From Brumimicrobium glaciale (GTDB lineage Bacteria; Bacteroidota; Bacteroidia; Flavobacteriales_D; Crocinitomicaceae), in contig NZ_SETE01000006.1 in NCBI RefSeq assembly GCF_004152935.1, positions 1-64,000 of the forward strand: a DNA stretch of 64,000 nucleotides, given 5' to 3'. This document shows, piece after piece, positions 5,388 to 14,868 of this stretch; positions within the stretch are counted from its first letter, which is position 1; each line of letters starts with the position of its first letter. Under the pieces are notes generated by a model that was given only the letters and a program-made list of their open reading frames with translations, was not told where the DNA came from and ran no database searches. The position numbers and the translations under genes are program-made.

Positions 5388-7934
5388 CTATTCTTTAAAA
5401 AATGGTAAGACTTTACTTCCTGAGCTGGTTTCTATTTTTATAAGGTATGCACCACTCGATAAACTGCTGATATCTACTTTTATTTTATCTGAGTTAGTTT
5501 TCTGATTGTTAATGATTTGACCAGTTGTTGATGTGATTTCAAAGCGTTTGATCATTGTTCCTTCCACTTCAATAAAGAATGAGTTTTGAGCCGGATTAGG
5601 ATATAATGTAATTACAGATTTGTCCTCCTCCTTTAAATTAAGTGTCCATTGAATCGCGTTTGAAAAACTTTTACAATTGTCAGCACCTTGAATGGCAACA
5701 CTGTAATATCCAATCCCTAATGGTGTATACGTCTGTTCTGTTGCACCATTAATTGGACTGTCATTTAAGTACCATTGATAATTTGGTGCGTTACTCGAAA
5801 CTAATGAATTCCCCAATTTTTGAATCGTAGGATTTTGTAGTGGACTGCCTTGCACAACACTTACGGTGTCAGAATAAATTTTACAACCTTGCAGATCTCT
5901 TCCAAATAATGAAATAGTTGCGGGTTGAGGAACAGTGATTTCTTGAGAAAAAGAACCAGTTGACCATTCATAACTTATCATTGGAATGTTCGCAGCGAGT
6001 TGAACGGGTGTTTGACAAATTGCGGTATCTCCTAAAATTTGAAGATTTCCATTCTTACTCGTTAGTAAGTCAAAGGCATTTACTTTACCATATCCAAATC
6101 TATTGTTTGGTGTTGTTCCTGTAGCTGCATCGCTTTCCGCTGTACCAAATAGATCAGCCATAAATTCAGCAGATGAACTGTTTTTGCAACGTTCTAAATA
6201 CAGGGCCGCAATTCCAGCAACCACTGGAGAAGCCATTGAAGTTCCTCCGTTTCTCAGATGAAAACCACCAATTCCGAGTTGTGTATCATAAGACGAATTA
6301 CCGACCATAAACAATGGTGCACTTCCCAGCGTAACATCACCGGCTGCACTAATATCGGGTTTAATTACGCCAGCACGTGAAGGACCACGACTAGATGTTG
6401 GAGAAATATTTCCTGGTGGTGTCATGTCGCTTCCCGGGTAATATTGTGTTCCAGCATTCGTAATGTGTCCTAATCTTCCTCTGAGATTCGCTACAGAAAT
6501 CACATTCGGAGAACAATTCCATGAAGAGACAATACTTTGTGCATTATCTGGTAAAACGTAATTCACAATGGGTGGATAATCTACCACTGTTGGGATGGTT
6601 TTTACTATCTTGTTTAACCCAATCCATGCGCCACTCCAAAGATCATATTTCCCTAATCCTGTTGTGCTAAAACGCATAAGATAATCGGTGGAATCCACTT
6701 TGGAAAAGAGACCTTGAAGATGATAATTCCCTGCAACATATTCTGTATAAATTTCTAAAGTCGCTATTCTTTCTCCGTTATCATTAAATAAAGTATCAAA
6801 TATAGGGGTTCCTACATTTAATTGTGCAAAACGGAAAACTGTTTCAGCTGCATCACCGTAGGAAGGGCTTGGTCGATTCGCTCCAAAAGAATATTTAAAT
6901 TGCGCATCGTTTACATCTGACCATAAATCGAAGAAAACACTATTGTTTCCCAAAGATCCACTTGGATTATTTTCAAACCAAATAAAGTTGGTGTCTGCAA
7001 CTGTCATGGTTTGTTGTGCATGATAATCTTCTGTATTTCCAGAATTTCCTGCTGCACAAATAATTATTCTTCCATTTTTTTCGCTCAATAATAAATCCAT
7101 CAATTCAGCTGCTGGATCTTCACCGTCGTGACTCCCTAAATAACTTCCAACACTCAAGTTAATCACTGCTGGTTTATTCAAACTATCTGCAACACTAAAA
7201 ATATAATCACAAGCATCAGCCACAGTCAATGTCCAATTGGGTAAATTAAAATTTGTTTCTACGAAAATGATTTGAGTTTCTGGCGCCATTCCTTTATTTC
7301 TTCCATTGGCCAAACCATTTCCAGCACAAATTCCAGTTACAGAAGAACCGTGTCCACCAGATTCTTCATTACTTGTAATCGTTCCGTTTTGAATTTGATT
7401 TGCATACCAAATCTGTCCGTAATTATAAGGCGCAGGAGAAGCTGTTGGATTGGTAACAGAATGATCCCAGTAACGAATTACGCGATTGTTTCCATAAATA
7501 TCCGTAAAATCAGGGTGTCTATGATCTAAGCCAGCATCAACAATACCTATAATTACTCCTTTTCCAGTATAACTTTCCAATAATGGGAAGTCACCGCTGT
7601 GAACAGGATCAACATCGTGCATCACACGAGCAGAATCGTCCAATAAACTCGGTGGCGCATACTCGAAATAAAAATCATTGATTTTCTTGTCAGCAATATT
7701 TTTTGAAATCCATTGAGGTGATTCCGTGATGTACAACCAATTGTCTGTTTCCCTTTTAATTATGATTCCTTCTTTCTCTAAGAATGATTTATTAAGATCA
7801 TTATTTTGTAGTGAAAAAGGAATTTTTAAATCAGGATTTTTCTCTACAACTTCCTTAAAACCTAACTTTTGAGAGAGGATGGTTAAGGGTGTACAAAATA
7901 ATAAAAGGCAGAAAATGAATTTTTGGAATACCAT
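5388..7934 (-). CDS. Secreted S8 (subtilisin-like) serine protease with T9SS sorting domain
   Basis: 848 residues. A signal peptide (residues 1-21) precedes a propeptide-like segment and a peptidase S8 domain with catalytic Asp133 (IVDAGLD), His195 (GHGSSV), oxyanion Asn297 (AAGNSG) and Ser566 (GTSMASP). A long insertion of about 220 residues separates Asn297 from the Ser. After the catalytic domain come one or two Ig-like domains (about 625-760) and a C-terminal T9SS type A sorting domain (from LYPNPAQNSFF to the end). The protein is therefore expected to be exported through the type IX system and attached to or released from the cell surface. It is divergent from a second subtilase gene starting 118 bases away. 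Confidence 0.93.
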   Translation of the reverse strand: MVFQKFIFCLLLFCTPLTILSQKLGFKEVVEKNPDLKIPFSLQNNDLNKSFLEKEGIIIKRETDNWLYITESPQWISKNIADKKINDFYFEYAPPSLLDDSARVMHDVDPVHSGDFPLLESYTGKGVIIGIVDAGLDHRHPDFTDIYGNNRVIRYWDHSVTNPTASPAPYNYGQIWYANQIQNGTITSNEESGGHGSSVTGICAGNGLANGRNKGMAPETQIIFVETNFNLPNWTLTVADACDYIFSVADSLNKPAVINLSVGSYLGSHDGEDPAAELMDLLLSEKNGRIIICAAGNSGNTEDYHAQQTMTVADTNFIWFENNPSGSLGNNSVFFDLWSDVNDAQFKYSFGANRPSPSYGDAAETVFRFAQLNVGTPIFDTLFNDNGERIATLEIYTEYVAGNYHLQGLFSKVDSTDYLMRFSTTGLGKYDLWSGAWIGLNKIVKTIPTVVDYPPIVNYVLPDNAQSIVSSWNCSPNVISVANLRGRLGHITNAGTQYYPGSDMTPPGNISPTSSRGPSRAGVIKPDISAAGDVTLGSAPLFMVGNSSYDTQLGIGGFHLRNGGTSMASPVVAGIAALYLERCKNSSSAEFMADLFGTAESDAATGTTPNNRFGYGKVNAFDLLTSKNGNLQILGDTAICQTPVQLAANIPMISYEWSTGSFSQEITVPQPATISLFGRDLQGCKIYSDTVSVVQGSPLQNPTIQKLGNSLVSSNAPNYQWYLNDSPINGATEQTYTPLGIGYYSVAIQGADNCKSFSNAIQWTLNLKEEDKSVITLYPNPAQNSFFIEVEGTMIKRFEITSTTGQIINNQKTNSDKIKVDISSLSSGAYLIKIETSSGSKVLPFFKE

Positions 7935-8051
7935 TTGTTTAAGTATTTAACCTATTAAGAGACGAAAATCGTCTTACAAACAATAAATATCGTAAAATTG
8001 TGGATTAATTTCAACATTTGCGTTAATTTCAACGTGTAAATAAAAACGGAT

Positions 8052-9638
8052 ATGAGAAAAATATTTTTAAGGATAATGCTTCCTGCTCTTTTAGGAGCTT
8101 ACTTTTCTACAGCAACAGCTCAAGTAGATAAAAAAGTATTAAATTGGTACAACTCTAGTAAAACAGGGATGTCAACAGAAAAAGCTTACAAGAAGCTTAA
8201 AAACATTACCCCAGAAACAGTTATCGTAGCAATTATCGATTCAGGAATTGACATCGAGCATGAAGATTTGCAAGGTAAAATCTGGACTAATACAGGTGAA
8301 ATTCCAGGAAACGGAATTGATGATGACAAAAATGGTTACATCGACGATATTCACGGATGGAACTTTCTAGGTAACAAAAATGGTGAAAACGTTAATCAAG
8401 CACGATTAAACGTAACAAGAATTTACGCTGATTTGAAGCCTAAGTATGATGCAATTGACTCGGCAGATGTTAAAAGTGAAGATGCTAAAGAATATGCACT
8501 TTATTTAGAAACAAAAGAAGAAGTTGAATCTAATCGTGCAAAATACGAAGGTATTATAGCGCAAACAATTCAATTTAAAGAGCAGATGCTTCCTATGCTA
8601 CCAGGAATGATAGCAAACATGATGGAAGTTGAAGAGTATGACGAGAAGTCATTGAAAAAATGGAAAGCTGAGGGTGCGCAACAAGAACAGATGAAACAAA
8701 TGGGCTTGGCTTTATTGTCAGGAGATTTGAGTGAAGAAGCAATAGACAAGCAAATCACACAAATTCAGGGAATGATCGATGGTCATTATAATCCTGATTT
8801 GAACGAAAGAGCAATAATTGGTGATGATGTGTATGACATAACTGATACTGATTATGGTAACAATGACTATGAAGGTCCTGATGCATTGCACGGAACTCAC
8901 GTTGGTGGTATTGTTGCTGCAACACGTGGAAACGGTTTAGGTGGAGACGGTGTTGCTGACAACGTTGTTTTAATGTCTTTGAGAGCAGTTCCAGATGGAG
9001 ATGAGTTTGATAAAGATATCGCTTTAGCAATTCGTTATGCGGTTGACAATGGTGCAAAAGTAATTAATGGATCTTTCGGAAAATCTTATTCTAGTCTACA
9101 AAAAGAAGTTTACGAAGCAATCATATATGCACAAGAAAACGATGTTCTTTTTGTTCACGCAGCAGGAAACTCAGCGAATGATTTAGCAATAAACAGTAAT
9201 TTTCCAGCAGTAAGATATGACTTTCAAGAGTTGCCTTTTACTCATTTATTGACAATTGGAGCATCTACTCGTGTTCACGAAAAAGAATTGGCTGCAAGAT
9301 TCTCTAACTATGGAAAAAATGAGGTTGATATCTTCGCTCCAGGTTATGAAATTTACAACACTTTCCCAGACAATAAGTATGAAGCAATCGCAGGAACTTC
9401 TATGGCATCGCCAATGGTTGCTGGAGTAGCTGCATTATTGAAAGGATACTTTCCATCTTTAACAATGGCTGAGGTTCGTCAAATTATTCTTGATTCTGGT
9501 GATTATTTTGGTGATACATACCAAAAGGTTCCAGGTTCTGAAGAGCTAGTTAAATTTGACAACTTATCAAGATATGGTAAAGTTGTAAACGTAAAAGCTG
9601 CTGTTGAACTTGCAAAGGAAAGAACAGAAGCTAAATAG
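8052..9638 (+). CDS. Exported S8 (subtilisin-like) serine protease with large internal insertion
   Basis: 528 residues with a signal peptide (about 1-24, cut after TATAQ). The catalytic triad is complete: Asp63 (IDSGID), His280 (HGTHVGG) and Ser450 (GTSMASP), with Asn373 for the oxyanion hole (AAGNSAN). About 215 residues lie between Asp and His, far more than the roughly 30 of classic subtilisins. The insertion is charged and helical (about 115-245) and may be a coiled-coil or inhibitory segment. Unlike the divergent neighbour it has no T9SS tail, so it is probably periplasmic. A strong terminator follows. The two subtilases are not close copies, so this is not a recent duplication. Confidence 0.92.
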   Translation: MRKIFLRIMLPALLGAYFSTATAQVDKKVLNWYNSSKTGMSTEKAYKKLKNITPETVIVAIIDSGIDIEHEDLQGKIWTNTGEIPGNGIDDDKNGYIDDIHGWNFLGNKNGENVNQARLNVTRIYADLKPKYDAIDSADVKSEDAKEYALYLETKEEVESNRAKYEGIIAQTIQFKEQMLPMLPGMIANMMEVEEYDEKSLKKWKAEGAQQEQMKQMGLALLSGDLSEEAIDKQITQIQGMIDGHYNPDLNERAIIGDDVYDITDTDYGNNDYEGPDALHGTHVGGIVAATRGNGLGGDGVADNVVLMSLRAVPDGDEFDKDIALAIRYAVDNGAKVINGSFGKSYSSLQKEVYEAIIYAQENDVLFVHAAGNSANDLAINSNFPAVRYDFQELPFTHLLTIGASTRVHEKELAARFSNYGKNEVDIFAPGYEIYNTFPDNKYEAIAGTSMASPMVAGVAALLKGYFPSLTMAEVRQIILDSGDYFGDTYQKVPGSEELVKFDNLSRYGKVVNVKAAVELAKERTEAK

Positions 9639-9709
9639 TCTGATTATAAAGTCCAATATCTGCGTTTCACTTAATTTTGAAAGCAAAGATAGTGGTGAAC
9701 TAAATATTT

Positions 9710-9740
9710 AAAGGGTGTTCACTAAAGAACACCCTTTTTT
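9710..9740 (+). terminator. Rho-independent terminator of the second subtilase gene
   Basis: AAAGGGTGTTC pairs with GAACACCCTTT across a six-base loop and is followed by a T-run. It lies 72 bases after the stop codon and just before the next gene. Confidence 0.88.
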
Positions 9741-9754
9741 ATACCCAAATAATT

Positions 9755-10834
9755 ATGATTCAAAAAGGCAGTTTATTAATTCTTATTCTAATTTCTTTTC
9801 AATTGAATGCCCAAAGGGTTTTTCCATTGTTGGATAATAGGGATTATTTTAAAAGTTTTCATGAAGGTCAAACCAGACAATTGGACTATTTAAAACCTAT
9901 TGATTATAAATATTCAGAAGAAATTATTGCCTTCATCGATAATAAAAGTGATTTGAATGTTTACGATGGAAGAGAAAAAGAAAAACTGACTGGACTGGCA
10001 AATGATTATAAATTAGGAATGAATATGGTGGCTTGGAATACCGGGCCAATTGTTTCTGTTTGGGACAATGGAAGAACAGTTACTTTAACTCGATTTGGTC
10101 GAGATTATGAAGTTTCAGATAGTTTAGTTGTTTTTGAAGACCGCCGAGATAACGCAGTCCGTGTTTATTACAAAGGCGAAATTCACGATTTATATTATAG
10201 TATTTCGGATGTTTATTTACCCCAATATATAGGAAGTAATACCGTTGCTTTCCGTGGAAATGGAGATGTACATTATGCATTTATCGGAGGAAAAATTGTT
10301 GAATTAGGTGTTTTTAATGATCAAATAGAATTCGCTGCTGGAGCAAATTTGGTGGCCTTTAATGACCCTTTTAATCAATCTTTTGCTGTTGCCTTTCGTA
10401 ACCAAGTGCTAGATGTGGAACCAACAATGGTGAAGAGTTACAAAGCCGGATACGATCAATTTGTTTATACGGATAGAAATGGCAACCTAAAAGCATACAT
10501 TGATGGAGGGTTAACCACATTAAGTTCATTCCCGAATTTTTATGAAGTTTTCCGCGATATGGTGGTGTGGGGAGAAAATGGTGTGTTATACACTTACAAT
10601 AATGGAACACGTTATGAAATTGCGAACTACATTCCAGATGAATACAAAATCAGAGCAGGAATTGTAGCGTTTAGGAATCTGAATGGAGGCGTTTCAGTAT
10701 TTCATAACAATCAAGTAGAAATCGTTAGTAATTTAACTGGTGCACCATTTGAAGTCAATGGAAACACCGTAAGAGTGCAGGTGAGTAGAGGGAATTATGT
10801 TTTCTTTAAAAATGGATTTACTTATCAGGAGTAA
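9755..10834 (+). CDS. Exported protein of unknown function with repeated beta-strand pattern
   Basis: 359 residues with a signal peptide (about 1-19, cut after LNA). No family recognised. The mature part is built of recurring beta-strand units of roughly 40-45 residues, with phrases such as NMVAWN, NTVAFRG, NLVAFND, DQFVYTD, DMVVWGE and GIVAFRN near the same point of each unit. This is the pattern of a beta-propeller of six or seven blades (TolB- or Kelch-like in spacing). There is no catalytic signature, lipobox or T9SS tail, so it is probably periplasmic. It sits just after the terminator of the subtilase gene and is probably transcribed separately. Confidence 0.75.
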   Translation: MIQKGSLLILILISFQLNAQRVFPLLDNRDYFKSFHEGQTRQLDYLKPIDYKYSEEIIAFIDNKSDLNVYDGREKEKLTGLANDYKLGMNMVAWNTGPIVSVWDNGRTVTLTRFGRDYEVSDSLVVFEDRRDNAVRVYYKGEIHDLYYSISDVYLPQYIGSNTVAFRGNGDVHYAFIGGKIVELGVFNDQIEFAAGANLVAFNDPFNQSFAVAFRNQVLDVEPTMVKSYKAGYDQFVYTDRNGNLKAYIDGGLTTLSSFPNFYEVFRDMVVWGENGVLYTYNNGTRYEIANYIPDEYKIRAGIVAFRNLNGGVSVFHNNQVEIVSNLTGAPFEVNGNTVRVQVSRGNYVFFKNGFTYQE

Positions 10835-11113
10835 GTGTTTTTTTAAGATTGAGTTGGTGCCAAAAAGTGATTTAAAATCTAGTTTTGGCATAATCTCAAA
10901 ACTATTTTTATTTCCAAAATACTTTTCTAATTATGAAAATCACGATTAATTTGACCCTAATGAATTGATTTTCCCCCAAAATTATTTAAGTTAGATCACT
11001 TAGTAGATTTAAGACATACACCAACTTAAATCAATCTTCAACTGATGTTTTCCATTTTTTATTCTATTATTGTAAGAGCGCAACATTTCGCTAAGCAGTA
11101 AAAAATATAAACT

Positions 11114-12454
11114 ATGGAACATGTCGTAATTATTGGGAATGGAATAGCGGGTGTAACTGCAGCAAGGCACATTCGCAAAAAATCAGACAAGAGAATTACG
11201 ATTATTTCCTCAGAATCAAAATATTTTTTTTCCAGAACCGCGCTTATGTATGTTTACATGGGACACATGCGATTTGAAGATATTCAACCGTATGAAAATC
11301 ATTTTTGGAAAAAGAACCGTATTGATTTAATTGAAGATTATGTTGATGAGGTAGATTTTCAATCCAAGACTTTAAAATTATTGCAAACGCCACCAATTCA
11401 TTATGACCAATTGATTTTGGCTACAGGCTCAAAGTCCAATAAGTTTGGATGGAAGGGACAAGATTACCATGGTGTTCAAGGACTTTATTCCAAAAAAGAT
11501 TTGGATTTAATGGAGCAGAATACCCGTGGAATTAAAGAAGCTGTTCTAATTGGTGGTGGATTAATTGGTGTGGAAATGGCTGAAATGCTGCTTTCACGAG
11601 ATATTAATGTTACTTTTTTAATTCGTGAAAAAACCTTTTGGGGAAATGCTCTTCCAGAAACTGATAGCAATTTCGTAACGCAACATTTAAAGAGACATCA
11701 TGGATTAACGTTACTTTTTGAAGAGGAGTTAGATGAAATTATTCCAGATGATTCCAAAAGAGTAAAAGAAATCAAAACTAAAAAAGGAAAAATAATTCCA
11801 TGTCAATTTGTTGGTTTGGCCGCTGGTGTGAGTCCAAATGTGGATTTCCTAAAAGAAAGCGAACTCGAAATAGATAAAGGAATTTTAGTTAACCCTGATT
11901 TATCCACCAATCAAAAAGACGTTTATGCTATTGGAGATTGTGCACAGTTCAAAACTCCAATTAACGATCGAGCTCCTTTAGAGCAAGTTTGGTACACTGG
12001 AAGAATGATGGGAGAAACTGTTGCGCAAACAATTGTGGGCAATCAAATGAATTACAAACCGAGTCATTGGTTTAATTCCGCTAAGTTTTTTGATTTAGAA
12101 TATCAAACTTACGGAAGAGTTTGGTCAGAATTAAAAGAAAATGAAAGCAGTTTTGTTTGGAAACATGACAAAGATGAAGTTTCTCTCAATTTTGTTTTTG
12201 ATAAAAACTCAAAAGAATTTAAGGGAGTAAATACTTTTGGTTTGCGTTTGAGACACGAATTGTTTGAAAAATGGCTCACTGAAAAAGCGAGTATTCAAGA
12301 GGTGTTGCAAAATCTGAAAACCGCCAACTTCGATCCTGAATTTTTTAAATCCTTTGAAAAAGATGTCGTTGATGCTTTTAATCATCAATTTGGTGAATCT
12401 GTAAAACTTGCACCAAAAAAATGGTGGAGAAAATTAATGCTTGATAAGGTATAA
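11114..12454 (+). CDS. FAD-dependent pyridine nucleotide-disulfide oxidoreductase family protein
   Basis: 446 residues, two-dinucleotide-fold flavoprotein. The N-terminal FAD motif is IIGNGIAG (about residues 6-13), the NAD(P)H motif is LIGGGLIGVEMA in the middle (about 145-156), and the second FAD motif YAIGDCAQF is near residue 280. This arrangement matches the rubredoxin/ferredoxin-reductase and NirB N-domain group. It lacks the CxxxxC redox disulfide of thioredoxin or lipoamide reductases. The C-terminal 120 residues are less usual. The next gene, a membrane iron-sulfur protein, starts four bases after the stop codon, so the flavoprotein probably passes electrons to or from it. The substrate is unknown. 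Confidence 0.85.
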   Translation: MEHVVIIGNGIAGVTAARHIRKKSDKRITIISSESKYFFSRTALMYVYMGHMRFEDIQPYENHFWKKNRIDLIEDYVDEVDFQSKTLKLLQTPPIHYDQLILATGSKSNKFGWKGQDYHGVQGLYSKKDLDLMEQNTRGIKEAVLIGGGLIGVEMAEMLLSRDINVTFLIREKTFWGNALPETDSNFVTQHLKRHHGLTLLFEEELDEIIPDDSKRVKEIKTKKGKIIPCQFVGLAAGVSPNVDFLKESELEIDKGILVNPDLSTNQKDVYAIGDCAQFKTPINDRAPLEQVWYTGRMMGETVAQTIVGNQMNYKPSHWFNSAKFFDLEYQTYGRVWSELKENESSFVWKHDKDEVSLNFVFDKNSKEFKGVNTFGLRLRHELFEKWLTEKASIQEVLQNLKTANFDPEFFKSFEKDVVDAFNHQFGESVKLAPKKWWRKLMLDKV

Positions 12455-12458
12455 AATT

Positions 12459-14066
12459 ATGGGAACTACAATTAATTATTCTATCGCTGGTGATAAAACC
12501 CAAAACCTAAACGTAACCCAAAAGTTAGGTTTAACATTGGCTTCGATTTCCTTATTTATACTGCTGTTAACGTGGTTGACAGGATTAACCTTAACCCCAA
12601 ATTGGTTATTTCTAGGAATTCTTTTATTTGGATTTTCAGCTGGACCAGTGCTTTATGCAATAGGAACATACAAGGGTTTACCTGCTGGAATAAAGAACAA
12701 TGGAGTATATTTTAATTCGCTTACAAATCGCGGTGCTTTAGGTTGGATTGGAGCAATAATTCTAACCTTATTTTATGTCTGCTTATATTGGTATGGCGAT
12801 TGGTTTGGAGATGGAACAGGAGCAAAAGGAGCCAATGAAGGAACGGTCGCATTGTTTGATCCATTGAGTCAGATTTTGCGAGGAAAACCAGCAGATAAAT
12901 GGTTTTTATACGGAACATTTTATACTATTGCCATCGTGTTTTTGGGCGTAAAATTCATGTATAAATACCGCAAAAATAGATATCATTTTATCAGAACTGT
13001 TGTGGTTATGTTCTCTCAATTGGTCTTGGCTTATATGTTGCCTTATATTTTAGAAGGACTAAATGCAAACTCAGGTGGATACTACTCTTTAAATCCAGTA
13101 AATTCTTGGCCATTAAATTCTGACTTTTTAACTGGATCTAGAATCGATGCTCGAATTGCTCCAGAAAATCAACCATTAGGAGTAGGGTATATGGTTTGGG
13201 GAATCATTCTGTTTTTAGTCGTAACACCATTTGTAACGTATTTAGTTGGAAAACGCTGGTATTGTTCGTGGTTTTGTGGGTGCGGTGGATTAGCCGAAAC
13301 TGCTGGAGATAGTTTTAGACATCTTTCTGATAAATCCATTAAAGCGTGGAAAATTGAACGTTGGTTAGTGCATTCAGTGATGGTTTTCGTAATGTTAATG
13401 ACCGTTGCGGTTATGTATTCTTATTTCGCTAAATCAGAATTCAAACTCATGATGTACTTCCCAGCTTGGGTGGGTTATAGTTTACTTTTCGGATTATTAG
13501 GATTAGCTGTTTTGTTATTCCTATTTCTTTACATCAAAGGGAAAGGAAAATCAAGAAACTTTATGTTGGTTGCCGCAGTAATTTCAATGGTAATGATTGT
13601 TTCCATGTTATTGAGTTACCTTGGAAATAATTCACAAGCTTTTGGAGTTAGCAGTAACACAATCAAAAAAGGGTACGGATTCTTCATCGGAGCAATTTTC
13701 TCTGGAATCGTAGGAGTAGGATTTTATCCATTACTTGGAAACCGTGTTTGGTGTCGCTTCGGGTGTCCAATGGCTGGCTATATGGGAATTATCCAACGTT
13801 TCAAATCAAGATTCAGAATTACAACCAACGGTGGACAATGTATTTCTTGTGGAAACTGTTCTACTTATTGCGAACAAGGAATTGACGTTAGAGCTTATGC
13901 TCAAAAAGGTCAGAATATCGTTCGTGCTGCTTGTGTAGGCTGTGGAGTTTGTACTTCAGTTTGTCCACGTGGTGTACTGAAACTAGAAAACGGACCTGAA
14001 GAAGGTCGTGTGAATGATAATCCAATTATTATTGGTCATAATGGTCATCCTACTTTGAGAATGTGA
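12459..14066 (+). CDS. Membrane-bound 4Fe-4S ferredoxin-type protein (NapH/NosR/CcoG-like)
   Basis: 535 residues from the ATG at 12459; an in-frame TTG at 12441 would overlap the previous gene and is less likely. There are about nine membrane spans. Cys-rich sites are WYCSWFCGCGG on a loop near residue 270, VWCRFGCPM near 425, and a C-terminal double 4Fe-4S ferredoxin domain (CISCGNCSTYC and CVGCGVCTSVCP). The CxxxC-type loops between membrane helices are characteristic of polyferredoxins such as NapH and NosR. It forms an operon with the FAD oxidoreductase. Together they look like a membrane electron-transfer unit; the terminal acceptor is not encoded nearby. A classic NosR or NapH assignment is unsupported because no nos or nap genes are present. 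Confidence 0.85.
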   Translation: MGTTINYSIAGDKTQNLNVTQKLGLTLASISLFILLLTWLTGLTLTPNWLFLGILLFGFSAGPVLYAIGTYKGLPAGIKNNGVYFNSLTNRGALGWIGAIILTLFYVCLYWYGDWFGDGTGAKGANEGTVALFDPLSQILRGKPADKWFLYGTFYTIAIVFLGVKFMYKYRKNRYHFIRTVVVMFSQLVLAYMLPYILEGLNANSGGYYSLNPVNSWPLNSDFLTGSRIDARIAPENQPLGVGYMVWGIILFLVVTPFVTYLVGKRWYCSWFCGCGGLAETAGDSFRHLSDKSIKAWKIERWLVHSVMVFVMLMTVAVMYSYFAKSEFKLMMYFPAWVGYSLLFGLLGLAVLLFLFLYIKGKGKSRNFMLVAAVISMVMIVSMLLSYLGNNSQAFGVSSNTIKKGYGFFIGAIFSGIVGVGFYPLLGNRVWCRFGCPMAGYMGIIQRFKSRFRITTNGGQCISCGNCSTYCEQGIDVRAYAQKGQNIVRAACVGCGVCTSVCPRGVLKLENGPEEGRVNDNPIIIGHNGHPTLRM

Positions 14067-14094
14067 TAATACTTTATTAATCTTAAGTTTTTAG

Positions 14095-14102
14095 TAATTT
14101 TG
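14095..14102 (+). promoter_or_regulatory. TAATTTTG, candidate -7 element for the glycosyltransferase operon
   Basis: Matches the Bacteroidota -7 consensus TAnnTTTG and lies 52 bases before the first glycosyltransferase gene. No TTG at the expected -33 distance was found, so support is weak. Confidence 0.35.
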
Positions 14103-14154
14103 GTTTTTAATAAATTAAACTCAATCAGTTTAATAATTTCACCCCATTAAAAAA

Positions 14155-14868
14155 ATGACACAAATCAAGGAGATTGATTACACAAAAGTTTTTGTAGTTA
14201 TTCCAGCTTTCAATGAAGAGCAATCTATAGGAAAGGTAATTAATGATATTCCGCACGTTCCGCGACAAAATATAATTGTAGTCAACAACGGTTCAACAGA
14301 TGCTACTCAAAAAGTAGTAGAAGAAACTGGTGCAACAGCTTTGTTTGAATCTCGAAAAGGGTATGGATGGGCATGTTTAAAGGGTTGTGAGCTTGTGGAG
14401 GAGCTAAAAGGTGAAACTATTGTTTTTTTGGATGGTGACTATTCTGATTATCCAGAACAACTTCCTCGAGTAATTGCTCCTATCTATCAGGAAAATATGG
14501 ATTTAGTGATTGGTTCTCGTGCTTTAGGGAACCGAGAAAAAGGTTCAATGACAGTTCCTCAACATTTTGGGAATTGGCTTGCATCAAAATTGTTGAAAAT
14601 ATTTTATGGGGTAAATTACACCGACTTAGGACCCTTCCGAGCAATCCGTTTTGAGCGTTATAAATCTCTCGGGATGAGCGATAAAACCTACGGTTGGACG
14701 ATTGAAATGCAAATAAAAGCAGCCCAAAAAAAGATGAATTATTGTGAAGTTCCAGTCGATTATAAAGCCCGAATTGGAGTATCAAAAGTAAGTGGAACGA
14801 TAAAAGGTGCGGTAATGGCAGGAATTAAAATTATATTTGCAGTTTTTAAGTATAAATTTACTGAATGA
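14155..14868 (+). CDS. Family 2 glycosyltransferase, dolichyl-phosphate mannose synthase-like
   Basis: 237 residues, a single GT-A domain without membrane spans. Recognisable sites are VVIPAFNEEQSIG near the start, NNGSTD, and the metal- and sugar-nucleotide-binding FLDGDYSD (about residues 89-96). The later GSRALGNREKGSM and GPFRAIRF segments are typical of the DPM1/polyprenyl-phosphate glycosyltransferase group. It probably transfers a sugar from a nucleotide donor to a lipid phosphate on the inner face of the membrane. Its stop overlaps the next gene's start (ATGA), so the two are translationally coupled. The sugar cannot be deduced. Confidence 0.88.
   Translation: MTQIKEIDYTKVFVVIPAFNEEQSIGKVINDIPHVPRQNIIVVNNGSTDATQKVVEETGATALFESRKGYGWACLKGCELVEELKGETIVFLDGDYSDYPEQLPRVIAPIYQENMDLVIGSRALGNREKGSMTVPQHFGNWLASKLLKIFYGVNYTDLGPFRAIRFERYKSLGMSDKTYGWTIEMQIKAAQKKMNYCEVPVDYKARIGVSKVSGTIKGAVMAGIKIIFAVFKYKFTE

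Noticed and set aside
12441-12458. TTG start for the membrane iron-sulfur protein overlapping the previous gene
   Set aside because: An ATG at 12459 directly after the previous stop fits the operon better.
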